A stretch of 64,000 nucleotides of DNA from Isoetes taiwanensis (Eukaryota; Streptophyta; Lycopodiopsida; Isoetales; Isoetaceae), in the NCBI GenBank assembly GCA_021234155.1, contig JAJEKV010000095.1, forward strand, positions 2,686,372 to 2,750,371, given 5' to 3'. A program made the position numbers and the translations under genes. Shown here piece by piece: positions 46,212 to 55,825 of this stretch. The notes under the pieces were generated by a model, which was given only the letters and a program-made list of their open reading frames with translations, was not told the origin of the DNA and searched no databases. The first letter of the stretch is position 1; each line of letters starts with the position of its first letter.

Positions 46212-49200
46212 TTACCTTGCCGTAATCCGCACTGTCGAAAAGCGGAAAAACATATGTTGTAGGTCTTCCTCGCTCTGCGACAAAGAGGGCAAGTGGACTC
46301 TGTCAATATTTTCCTTTGTTTGAGCACGCTTAATGTAGCTATTCCATCCGCCATGCAAACCCGAAGCTATTTGGATCTTTTTTGAGCACCATAGGTTCCT
46401 GCTTTTTACTAGATAAGGTAAGAATTCCTCTTGTTCCAATCCTAGTTTGTTGCTGACTTTAAGAGGTTCTCTATTTAGCAGCTGCCTGTATAGAACTTTG
46501 ACATTGTAGCCCTTTACGGTGTGCCCTCTCACATCCCTTAATAACCATTTTTCATTTCTGCCCATTATACCTGATAACATATCCACTTTCTTGAGAATCT
46601 GATTATACAGTCTTCTGGCTCCCTGGCCATTCCCTAAAGTGGCTTTCATTGTGGACCAAGCCTTCCATTTCTGTCTGTCATCTGACCAGATGTCCTTGAG
46701 ATAGCAAATTCCCTTTTCTTGCCATCTTGTGCAGAGTCTGGGGTGTTGTAGCATTAGAGGTTTGCCTTCGATGGAGCTGAAGTGGGAGCTCCAAAACAAA
46801 GAGAAACAGCCTGCCTCCCACGGAATATCCTCTGGCCTGAAGTATTTGGCCACTTCCCGCCATGCTATGAGCATATTTCTCATTAAGGCGGAAGTTCCTG
46901 CACCAATTTCAAAGTCAAGAAATGCAGCATTTGGGAGCATCATGCCAATTGCAGGCTTTTTACAAGGGTAGCATCTCCCAAGACTATGTCGTATGAAGGT
47001 CATCGCTGGAGATTCATCTCCTTCAAGTGCCCTCCAGACTTGTTTCGCTGCGAGTACCTGGGCTTGGATTCTGTAATCTTTGAGCCCAAGGCCACCATCC
47101 TTTTTATCTCTGCATACTTCTGTCCAAGCAAGTTTGGAAGCTCCATCCCATAGGAATCTTCTAACTACAGTCTCCATTTGGTCATATACGTACTTAGGGC
47201 CAACTAGAATTGAAGAGAGATACACATGGGATGCACCTAGTACAGCATTGCATACTGCCACCCTGCCTGCCGTTGTGAGAGACTTGAGGGTCCACACATT
47301 TACCTTCTTTTTTAGTTTGTCAAGGATGGGATTCCACAATCCTTTCAGACTTAAATTTGGACAGAGAGGGAGGCCTAACAACTTGAGAGCTTCATCTTTA
47401 GCCAAGGTTTTCATATTGAGGCTCAGCACCTTTGGGTCAATGGCTTCATCGAATGGCCATACCAGGGAACATTTGCTCTGATTTAGTTCCACTCCAGTGA
47501 ATTTGGAGAACTGTTTGAGACTTTGAAGGAAATTATGTATACTGTCATCATCATACCTGATAAACGCAAAGGAGTCATCTGCGAACTGCATCAGAGGAGT
47601 TTGTTTGTTCGGCGTGCCAGGTAACATCAGCCCTTTGACAAGTCCCATTTCCTGTTGCTTGTTTGTCATGCAACTCAGCAGGTATGCAACTATTAGGAAG
47701 AGATATGGTGAGAGGGGGCAGCCCTGTCTGACCCCTCGTTTCAGAGGGAAGATTGCGGATGGCTTCCCATTTAGAATGATAGAGGCACTTCCTGATTGCA
47801 GCAGGCCTGATATCATTTCCACGGCCCCTTGGGCCATTTGGAGTTTGTTCAAATTGACCAGACTATCCCAAGAGATAGTGTCAAAGGCACGCGAAAAGTC
47901 AAGTTTAAAGAGTACACATTTCTGTTTATCCGCTTTACACCAGTGCATACCCTCTGCAGCTACTAAATAATTATCATGGATGCTTCTTCGGCTTAGAAAT
48001 GCTGATTGTTCTTTCCCAATGATCCTTTCCAGAGCACCTTTAAGCCTGCCTGCTAGTAATTTGGTCATGATCTTGTATATGGTATTAGTTAGAGCAATGG
48101 GCCGCCATTCGTGAAACTGAATTGGTCTCTCCACCTTCGGGACTAGTGTAATAAACCCTGTTGCCATAGCCGGATGCATCCTTTTTGATGCCCAAATATC
48201 CTTGATGACTGTCACTATTTCCTGACCTAGAATATCCCAAAATTCAGCAAAGAACTCTGGAGGGAGGCCATCAGGCCCTGGTGATTTTCCATGTGTCATA
48301 GACAAGAGCACTTTATGTACTTCTTCTGATGTAATTTCTTGCAGCAAGATACGATTTTCTTCATCTGAGAATTTGTCGCTTATGGTGTCAAGACATTCTT
48401 TTGAGATAATAGAGAAGTTGGCCGGTTCAATCTGCCTATCGAATAGCTCACTGTATCTATCCACAAAGTACTGTTCAACTGATTTTGGATCCTCTAGTTT
48501 GGTGCCTTGTCCATTCTGCACTTCTGTTATCCCATTTGCAGCTAACCTTGCATTTGCCATTCTAAAGAACAGCTTGGAGTTTTCTTGATCAACCTCTAGA
48601 TAGTGTTTTGTTTTTGATCTGACCGCTGCACCTTTGGCTTCGACTTCCTCTATGGCTTTGATTCTATTTTCTAGCTGTTCCTCAAGAGCCTGTAGGTTCA
48701 CATCCTGTGGCTTGAGTATGAGCTCCTGCCTTACAAGTTTCATTCTGCCATAGACCTCGTCTTTGGACTTTTTGAATTCCTGATATTTAGTTGCTCCCCA
48801 TACCTTGATCCACCCTTTGATTTCCTTGACTCGCTTACACCATCTATTCATACTTGGCAGGTGAGAGTAGGTTGGCAGACCATCAATATATTGTCTGAAT
48901 GCAGTGCAGAATTCAATCTTGTTAAGATAGCTGGTATTGAATTTGAAAGGAGAGCTCGATTTGGCATGCTTCTTGTTTGCTGCACTAAGATGAAGTACCT
49001 GGGGGATGTGATCCGACTGCGTGTATCCTAGATCTGCTTCGACATAACACCCATCAAGTATCTTAGCTCTTATGTTGCGGATGTAATATCTGTCAAGCAG
49101 ACAATATACCCGCTTTTCCCCTTTCTGTTTGTTTGACCAAGAGTAGAGACTATTAGAGGGAGGAATTAAGCTCAGTCCCATTTCATTGAGCAGTTTTTCC

Positions 49201-49688
49201 CATTCAAGTTTCTCATTTCTTTGGAGATTTCTGTGAAGGCCCAGCTTTTGATTCCAGGAGTCTGTCATATTGAGATCTCCAGCCAAGACCCAGCTGATTT
49301 GAATTTGCGCTTGGAGCCATAATCTGATTTCTTTCCATAGACCTGCCCTTTCATCTGGAGAGTTAGATGCATATATATTGACTATGCCCCACCTGTCTGG
49401 TTCATCAAATATGATGGCCTGCCATCTTCCCTCAACAGAGACGTGTTGTCTATAAACTTTGATGTTCTTCCATAAGATAGAGATTCCACCTTTAGTACCT
49501 AGTGCTTTAGAATTGATTGATTCATATCCCTTGCCTATCCAGTCCCCCAGTGATTTAGCTTGAAAATCACTCAATCTATGTTCCTGTAGAAGAACTATAT
49601 CTGCATTCATGGCTCTGATGGCAGTGAGCACTCTTGCCCTTTTCAGAGCTCCTCTGATACCCCTAAGGTTCCATGTCACTACTCTCAT
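46212..49688 (-). CDS. LINE ORF2: endonuclease and reverse transcriptase
   Basis: A 1158-codon open frame. The N-terminal exonuclease-endonuclease-phosphatase domain nicks the target: VVTWNLRGIRG at residues ~3-13, LLQEHRL ~34, GDLNMTDSW ~138, YTQSDHIP ~223. Reverse transcriptase spans about 440-760: SPGPDGLP ~470, ITLVPKVERP...WRPIALTNTIYK ~515, LFKLDFSRAFDTISW ~597, GVRQGCPLSPYLF ~657, and FADDSFAFI ~703 for the catalytic Y/FADD. The C-terminal zinc-knuckle region ends wrongly: the bases for CPLC are present but in a shifted frame (VHLPSLSQSEEDLQHMFF), so that part has paired frameshifts. The rest is open, so the copy is young. Start ATG at 49688 overlaps the ORF1 stop as ATGA. Confidence 0.95.
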   Translation of the reverse strand: MRVVTWNLRGIRGALKRARVLTAIRAMNADIVLLQEHRLSDFQAKSLGDWIGKGYESINSKALGTKGGISILWKNIKVYRQHVSVEGRWQAIIFDEPDRWGIVNIYASNSPDERAGLWKEIRLWLQAQIQISWVLAGDLNMTDSWNQKLGLHRNLQRNEKLEWEKLLNEMGLSLIPPSNSLYSWSNKQKGEKRVYCLLDRYYIRNIRAKILDGCYVEADLGYTQSDHIPQVLHLSAANKKHAKSSSPFKFNTSYLNKIEFCTAFRQYIDGLPTYSHLPSMNRWCKRVKEIKGWIKVWGATKYQEFKKSKDEVYGRMKLVRQELILKPQDVNLQALEEQLENRIKAIEEVEAKGAAVRSKTKHYLEVDQENSKLFFRMANARLAANGITEVQNGQGTKLEDPKSVEQYFVDRYSELFDRQIEPANFSIISKECLDTISDKFSDEENRILLQEITSEEVHKVLLSMTHGKSPGPDGLPPEFFAEFWDILGQEIVTVIKDIWASKRMHPAMATGFITLVPKVERPIQFHEWRPIALTNTIYKIMTKLLAGRLKGALERIIGKEQSAFLSRRSIHDNYLVAAEGMHWCKADKQKCVLFKLDFSRAFDTISWDSLVNLNKLQMAQGAVEMISGLLQSGSASIILNGKPSAIFPLKRGVRQGCPLSPYLFLIVAYLLSCMTNKQQEMGLVKGLMLPGTPNKQTPLMQFADDSFAFIRYDDDSIHNFLQSLKQFSKFTGVELNQSKCSLVWPFDEAIDPKVLSLNMKTLAKDEALKLLGLPLCPNLSLKGLWNPILDKLKKKVNVWTLKSLTTAGRVAVCNAVLGASHVYLSSILVGPKYVYDQMETVVRRFLWDGASKLAWTEVCRDKKDGGLGLKDYRIQAQVLAAKQVWRALEGDESPAMTFIRHSLGRCYPCKKPAIGMMLPNAAFLDFEIGAGTSALMRNMLIAWREVAKYFRPEDIPWEAGCFSLFWSSHFSSIEGKPLMLQHPRLCTRWQEKGICYLKDIWSDDRQKWKAWSTMKATLGNGQGARRLYNQILKKVDMLSGIMGRNEKWLLRDVRGHTVKGYNVKVLYRQLLNREPLKVSNKLGLEQEEFLPYLVKSRNLWCSKKIQIASGLHGGWNSYIKRAQTKENIDRVHLPSLSQSEEDLQHMFFRFSTVRITAR

Positions 49689-49893
49689 GGGGAAGGGGCT
49701 GATCTATCTTCTGCTACTGACCTGTTTACATGGTCCCGAGCTGTAATTTCTTGTGATTGGTAGGAGTTCTGGTTTCCAGAGTCTTCTTCACTCATGCTGG
49801 CCTTGGCTCTACGCCTCCTTCTCCTCCTCCTTCCGGCTGCTCCTGAGGTGTTGGACAGAACTACATGTCTAGAACTCCTGAGTAATTGTTTTT
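49685..49893 (-). CDS. LINE ORF1, C-terminal remnant
   Basis: The frame ends ARDHVNRSVAEDRSAPSP and then TGA (49685-49687), sharing ATGA with the ORF2 start. Upstream is an Arg-rich block (AGRRRRRRRRRAKASM) as often found in nucleic-acid-binding ORF1 tails. The frame closes at a TAA near 49896, where the insertion was truncated. Confidence 0.7.
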
Positions 49894-50840
49894 ATCTAGC
49901 TTACTATGCCTAGAATAGAAACATTGAAAGCATTAACTCTATGCATTAATAACTACAAATAAGAACAAACATAAAAGTAAGACTATGGAGGGCACAACTC
50001 GCATGCTTTAAGAACTACCATGCTTAATGGACTTATTTGGGTTCGATTCCCGAAAGGCATTTTTTAAAAGAGAACTCAAGAACAACTAAAGCAAAAGCAA
50101 GTAATAAATTCACAATATTTTGTACTAGGTCCATGAATAAATTAGCATAACAATGGTGCTTTTTTTTCCAATATTATTTAAATGGTAAAAAGCACGTGTT
50201 CTTTTTGTCAACTTTAAAATCCTATAGGTGGTTTTTTTTATTTTTTCTGCAAATACGTGAAACAACCACTACTTTAAAGAAATGACGTGTTAGTTTTTTT
50301 ATAACTATACCTGAAAGTATTTATTTCTATAAAACTATATGTGGATTTTATGTAAAAAAGTACTAAAAAACAACACCTATTTTTGAATAACCACATTTTT
50401 TTCTTAAAACCATATATCATTTTTTTGGGAAACCAACAAATGAAAACAATATAGAAAAAAAAAATAGAGACAACTACATGTAGTTTCTGGCAAAGTCGGA
50501 CAAAATTCTCTACGTAGTTTTTCAGTGTAGTTTTTTTTTGGAAACAACAGTTAAAAACAACGTGTGGACTTTTTAAGTTTTATTAAAAACCACATGTATT
50601 TTTTTCACGAAAGCAACACCTGAAAACTACAACTACTTTCAAAAAGCAACATGTCGAAACACATGTAATTCCTACGTGTAGATAATTTTGACAAAATTCT
50701 ACACGTAGACTCTTTACAAAAAAACTACACGTATAAAAGTTTGACTAAAAACTACACGTTGTTTCTAGCAAATCCGGACAAAAAACAACACGTAGTTTTT
50801 TGGTGTTGTTTTTTAGCAAAAAAGACACTGAAAAACAACG
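49894..50840. repeat. Low-complexity AAAACCAC/GTTGTTTTTT region
   Basis: Mixed-orientation short repeats such as AAAAACTACACGTTGTTT and AAAACAACACGTAGTTTTTT, self-complementary in places. Near 50040 there is GGGTTCGATTCCCGAAAGGCA, a T-arm-like piece with no surrounding cloverleaf. The ParB-like gene frame runs into this DNA and is lost in it. Confidence 0.65.
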
Positions 50841-50844
50841 TGTG

Positions 50845-52861
50845 GACCCAGTTTTGGGGTGGTAGTGTTTTGTCTAGAGTGAATTCCTTGGCCACAACTT
50901 TTTCTAATAGTCTTACAAAAATTTCTTTGCTTTTTAAACCCTGTAGCTGCGTCCAGGGTACAATGCTCATGTTTTTTTGTTTTGTTTCACCACCTTTTTT
51001 TGGTTTTTTTCCGGCAGAGCTAGATTGTTCTTTCAGCTCACCATCTTCGAACATGCAAAATATTCTTTCCTGAAGATCCCACACCTGTGAATGATCGAAC
51101 ACAAGTAGTTCAATGTTGAATGGCGTACAAGTGATTGTTGCACAGTCTACTGTCTAATTGCACATGCAAGACCAGGCACGGTATAAATTTATACCGTGCC
51201 TGGTCGCGGTATAAATTTATACCATGGGGAGTCACGGTATAAATTTATACCGTGGCTGGGCACGGTATAAATTTTACCGTGGCTGGGCCCGGTATAAATT
51301 TATCTGGTGGCACGAACTCCGGTATAAATTTATACCGTGCCCGACCCGCGTATAAATTTATACCGTGCCCGCACCCGCATCTGAATATACAATGTTCGGT
51401 GTTAATACAGAAATTAAGCTATGCTAAGCATACTACAGAGGACTAAATTAAAGCTTTTACTTACTTGACCATCTCTGAAAGCAAGCTGGAAGTAATTGTC
51501 GTACTGCTTCACAGCCATTATGGGCTTCTTGTCTGAATCATAGCTGAGGCAGCACTCTGTGACACAAGCTTCACGAATTTCTTGGAGTTTGTTTTTTTGT
51601 TTTTTGAAGTCCTCCCCATGCATTTGTTTGAACTCTACGTATTCCCTATGCATGAAGCGGATCTTGTCTATCAGGCTCATTTTCAGTCTGAAGTCATTGT
51701 CGAGATTATGACTCACGGCAATGACCTTTGCTTCTTCGTCTGTGACTCCCACGTAGATATGTTCTTCTACGGTTTTCCAAACTTCATTATGGGTTTCTTC
51801 TTTTGAAAGTTCCTTCCGTGCTTTATAACTATGTGTGCCTCCAAGTACATAATATGTGTAATCTTCGAAGTCAGCCTTTTTGTAATCTTTCAGCTGGTTG
51901 CACTGACTCCTGCCCACCATAACAACTAGTGGCGACACATGGGCATGAGGATTTCTTCTCATTCTTTGCTTCAGAATAGCCACATGTGCCGCGTACAGCT
52001 TCCGGACCTGAAGCACTCTGACCCCATCTTCATTCTTAGGCGGCCTTTTTATAGTGCTCAATGTCAAAGAAATAGTTTGTTTGGGCAGTTTAGTTTCATT
52101 AACCCGCTTGAGAATAGCACTTGACTTATCTGCGGGCTTCACAACGATATCTGCTCCAGGAGCCTTCTGAAGAGCTTCTGCTGACTTCTCTATAGTCAAG
52201 GACTTTGTGGTTCTAGATTTTTTCTTGGTAGGAGGCTTTGTATCTACTACCAGAGAATGCTTCCTACCCTTTCCCTTTGTTACCACTGGTTCCTCCTCTT
52301 CCTCTTCCTCTTCTTCTACTACTTCCTCGTCCTTCTCTTCCTCTTCGTTAGGAATGGGGTACCATAGACCCTTGACCAACACTTTTTGTTCACAAAGCAC
52401 TACTGACACCAAAACGTCTACTATATCCTGTAATGCGTGGTTAAGTTAGAAGAATGACGGTATAAATTTATACGTGAAGCCACTAAGAATAACTTACATA
52501 GCCGTTCTTGTAATTTTCCGAAATGTAATCATACACGTCTTTGGGCTTGCACATGCTTATTCTAAGCATTCTACTATTCAGAACATAGTAGACTTCCCCC
52601 TTGTCATGCATGCACTTCATTAAAACTTCATCATCGTTCTCTGTAGAAACAAGGTTTACAATTTCGCCAGCAGGGTAATAATCATCAGACTTGTACTTGC
52701 CCTTCCCTGATTGATGGCACAAGTAAAGGTACGCCTCAGTGGGTTTGCTCTCTCTTGCACCCCTGTGGACGTACCAAGTCTGTTCTTTCAGTTCATAAGT
52801 CTGTGGCTCTAGTGGTGCAGCCTTTGATGATTGGGCTTTGTGTACAAACCTGATCTTGGGG
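50845..52861 (-). CDS. ParB-like (ParB/sulfiredoxin-fold N-terminal) domain gene, three exons seen, incomplete
   Basis: Exons on the minus strand: 52861-52498, 52427-51465, and 51084 to about 50845, with GT/AG junctions (TTTTTACAG|, |GTAAGT, ATTACAG|, |GTAAGT, TTCACAG|) and an open frame through all. Exon 1 encodes an unrecognised domain (TWYVHRGARESKPTEAYLYL, KCMHDKGEVYYVLNS). Exon 2 opens with it, then has an acidic run (PNEEEEKDEEVVEEEE), a basic linker (TKPPTKKKSRTTK), and a ParB-N-like region: VLQVRKLYAAHVAILKQRM, SPLVVMV, and YYVLGGTHSYKARKEL, which matches the GG[TN]H/R..A core. The stretch VSHNLDNDFRLKM follows. Exon 3 gives VWDLQERIFCMFEDGEL and a Lys-rich linker. ParB-N folds bind or hydrolyse NTPs and occur fused to N6/N4 methylases in phages. 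Neither the start nor the 3' end is seen; the frame fades into repeats at ~50.84 kb. It may continue into the methyltransferase exons at 21.4-19.8 kb. Confidence 0.75.
51170..51205. repeat. 36-bp perfect palindrome
   Basis: Each half is GACCAGGCACGGTATAAA or its reverse complement, centred on AAATTT at 51187/51188. It extends the common 16-bp palindrome by 10 bp on each side and is the longest copy in the window. Confidence 0.97.
51182..51362. repeat. Palindrome cluster in the ParB-like gene intron
   Basis: TATAAATTTATA at 51182, 51210, 51238, 51323 and 51351, with shortened variants near 51264 and 51292. Spacing is 26-31 bp, mostly 28. All are inside the intron between exons 2 and 3. Another copy is in the intron at 52461. 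Confidence 0.95.
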
Positions 52862-53098
52862 CTGTAAAAAGAGTAGAAAAACCCATTTTTACATAAGAAA
52901 CAGAACCTTTTTCGACTTTTTGAAACACAAAAACAGTAAAAACAGAGGCTGAAAGGGCATAAAATCCACACTAAATTAACATTTATTTGTGTCATTTAAG
53001 CTCAAATTACTTAAAATACACAACAATATTACTTAAATATTAAGGTTCAGGTCCATTCAATAAGCACTGGACACCATTCCGAAATGGTTTTAAAATGG

Positions 53099-53590
53099 TA
53101 TAAATTTATACCGATGTGGCACACAATCGGTATAAATTTATCATATCGTTGGCTTATTCTGGCGGTATAAATTTATCTGGATTCGAACCACCGATTGGTA
53201 TAAATTTATACCGAATGAGTTACGGAAGCGGTATAAATTATCTACCGCTTCGACCCAAATCTGGGGGTATATAAGCGCATGCCACGGATAGTAGACGACT
53301 CGGCTGCGTATGTAGAAAATAGAATTGGCGGTGGCCGGGCTTAAGTACCCTACGCTAAGTGCCGTTTAGGTATAAGCTTCTCCATAAAGTTTCAATATAT
53401 AAGTAATGCGTGAGTTTTAGGTATAAATTTATACCGTTTCTGTTCTATGTTGCCCTTCTCTGTATATAAATTTACACCATCTCTGTATAAATTTATACAG
53501 TCTGCCGCCTAAGTTTCCCTTCCCTGTATAAATTTATACCATCTCTGTATAAATTTATACCGTCTGTTTAATTCATCGCATAAATTTATA
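53099..53590. repeat. Palindrome cluster in the divergent upstream region
   Basis: Perfect TATAAATTTATA at 53099, 53199, 53422, 53486, 53527 and 53548; variants near 53131, 53166, 53232, 53463 and 53579. It lies between the 5' side of the minus-strand ParB-like gene and the plus-strand transposase-like remnant, where shared promoters would be expected. Spacing is irregular here. Confidence 0.95.
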
Positions 53591-53614
53591 CGATTGTGGC
53601 GCTAACTTTACAGT

Positions 53615-55790
53615 ATGGCTCGAGAGAAAAGAGCTGCGAGCCTCCAACTCTGTATGCGCGGGCTTCCTCCTGCAATGACTTTCACACCTCCTCCAGCGGA
53701 CACGGGGAAGTAGCCACGAATATTCTACCTCCGACATTCAAACCCCGGCTACGTTGAGTTTACTCGGCCACGACCACCTCGACTTCCACTACCGGTTCAA
53801 TTTACTCCACCACACCGCTCACGAGCGTCGTTTGCCCCACCAATGCGTTTTACTCCACCACGGGCTAGAGAGCTCGGACTACCTCCTCCCGTTCATTTTA
53901 GTACGTAAGCCCATAGTCCACCGTAGGCTCCCCTCGGGAGGCAAATCACGCCATCTCCATCCATTTTTCGCTAAATGGTACTACAACAAGTGGGCGGTCG
54001 TGACCACGCGCAACTCTGTGTTCTCACGACACCGGGGAGCTGGTCAACTCGTCACCAACCTCGATTACTTTTCCCGAGAGAGAGGAAAGCACCTCCCCGA
54101 GGACTTGCCCACACCAAACCTCTCGGCATCTACAAGTACACCTCATGTTGACCCTCTTTCAGACGAAGAAACACCTCATGTTGATCTCTCGGGGCGAGGA
54201 CCTACCAAAGCCACAAGACTCCATGTTGAATTCAAAGCCCCGCGCAAGTAAGAATCTTAAAGCGCCAACTTACACAAGAAGGCATGTACAACTGTTAGAA
54301 GAAAGAAACTTATGGGCCGGGAGGCTCACTTGAGGGCAACCCATACAAAGCACTTGTTGTTACGAGCGTTGTTTGCTTAAGATTGGACTAAAGGAATTGA
54401 GGTTGATTCGTGATAGTTACAGTTCAATGACTCTGCTAGACCAAAGGGGCTACTTAGCCTTCAATATTAGGCGGATTATGGTGAGAAGTTTACTTACGGC
54501 TGGTGGCCACACCGCCAGAAATCAAGCGGCCTTCAAATTGATTCATGCTTTAGGCGTGAGGCGACTTGACCGCTTTGAAGAAAAGGCTTGACAAGAATCC
54601 GGGCATTAATGACTCTTGCCATTCGGGGAGGTATATCGAAATTCATGCCCTTCAATGTGTTTCTGGATGGAAGGTTTCTTTAAGGAGTTTTGCGAGAAAC
54701 TCCCTAACAGCCCCATGTACCACTTGGTGACAACTTCACGAAACATGAAGTCTACGATAATTATAAGGACATGTGTGTTGAAATTTTGGAGAACGCCATA
54801 TGCCGCTACTCTTACTTCAACGTGCTCACGGAAAAAAGAGTTTTTCGGCGTGTCCATTCTAGAAAGCACCCGGATGTACTGTTTTGTGCTTACGAATTAA
54901 AAGCTTCGAGACAAAATGCAAGGACACTTCACACTAAAAAGTAAGCTTCGGGGCGTGTTCTTGCCTAGTTCTACTTAAAAGTAGGTTCTTTCCTAAACAT
55001 ATTTTCATTTTGGATGCATTGAAGGGAAACGAACAAGCACAGAGAACAACAATCTTTGGAAAGGAGAAAATTGACAAAACATAGGAAGAAAACCTTTGGA
55101 ACAACCACTCAACTACATATCGGTTGTTATTGATGGAATGGACGAAGAAGACCACCCTACCACATTTTGTCAATGTGCCTAAGGATCTTCTTGAAGAAGA
55201 TTTCATACATCACGGATGTTGTTGGTGCTATGGTATTTAATGGAAAACTATCTTGCAAGGCATTTTTTGAATTATCCAAACATTCATGCTGATCCAAATC
55301 TCACTATCACAATATTGAATAAGCTTCTTTCCAATCTAGAACATATACCACGGTTCTATATCTTGACTAGACAACACGACAAGGGAAAATAAGAATCGGC
55401 GTTGTTTGCTTCGTGCTATGCTAGTAGAGAAACAAATCTTCAAGAAGGTGAAGATTGGTTTCACGCTTGTTGGTCATACACGATCAAATTGATCGGATGT
55501 TATGTAGGTTCTCTAAGCGTCTTGCTTTCGAAAAAAGCTCTTAGCCTACCAGCAATGATTGAGGTTATCCAAGATTCCTACAATCCTCGTCCGGACATCG
55601 AGTTATTGGAAGAAACTTATGATTTCAAAGAATGGATTTTTCGGAGAGATCAAGCTGGGTCCTTGTGCTATTGAGCCCTTGAGAAACATTACATTTCAGC
55701 ATCGGATCAAAATTTCACTTGAAGATGGCAAGGCCATCTTACAAGGAAAAGAAATATGCCACATCCTTGCGGTGGCGGCCCGGTGAGGTA
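53615..55790 (+). pseudogene. Decayed transposase-like gene (DUF7869-type)
   Basis: Pieces in all three frames, read in order, resemble the DUF7869 proteins found in many repeat-rich plant and animal genomes: an AGGHTARNQAAFKLIHALGV block (~54497), CRKH-like pieces near 54800, a STTYRLLLM..DEEDHPTTF segment (~55105-55165), VNVPKDLLEEDFIHH (~55170), LDNTTRENKNR (~55365, needs frame change), LVEKQIFKKVKIGF-like (~55430) with LVGHT (~55470), and LGPCAIEPLRNITFQHRIKI (~55655). LDN..RENKN and VGHT are likely catalytic-core motifs of an RNase H-type fold; that reading is from memory of the family. Many stops and shifts make it non-functional. It is divergent from the ParB-like gene. A short ATG frame at 53615 (MAREKRAASLQLC) may be the original start. 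Confidence 0.6.
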
Positions 55791-55825
55791 TTCAATTCAT
55801 TCGCACCATCCCCAATACTAGTTCC

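Larger units (their letters stand above)
45716..49893 (-). mobile_element. LINE (L1-type), 5'-truncated, ORF2 nearly intact
   Basis: Poly-T at 45716-45730 marks the 3' poly(A) end on the minus strand. The element holds the last ~65 codons of ORF1, the whole ORF2 frame and a 3' UTR of ~480 bp. Similarity upstream of about 49893 is lost (stop codon TAA in the ORF1 frame). No convincing target duplication was found. Confidence 0.88.

Noticed and set aside
50030-50062. A T-arm-like GGGTTCGATTCCCGAAAGGCA
   Set aside because: No matching acceptor, D-arm or anticodon arm could be placed upstream.
53615-53713. A short plus-strand frame starting MAREKRAASLQLC
   Set aside because: Only 32 codons with no recognisable family; kept only as a possible original start of the decayed transposase-like gene.
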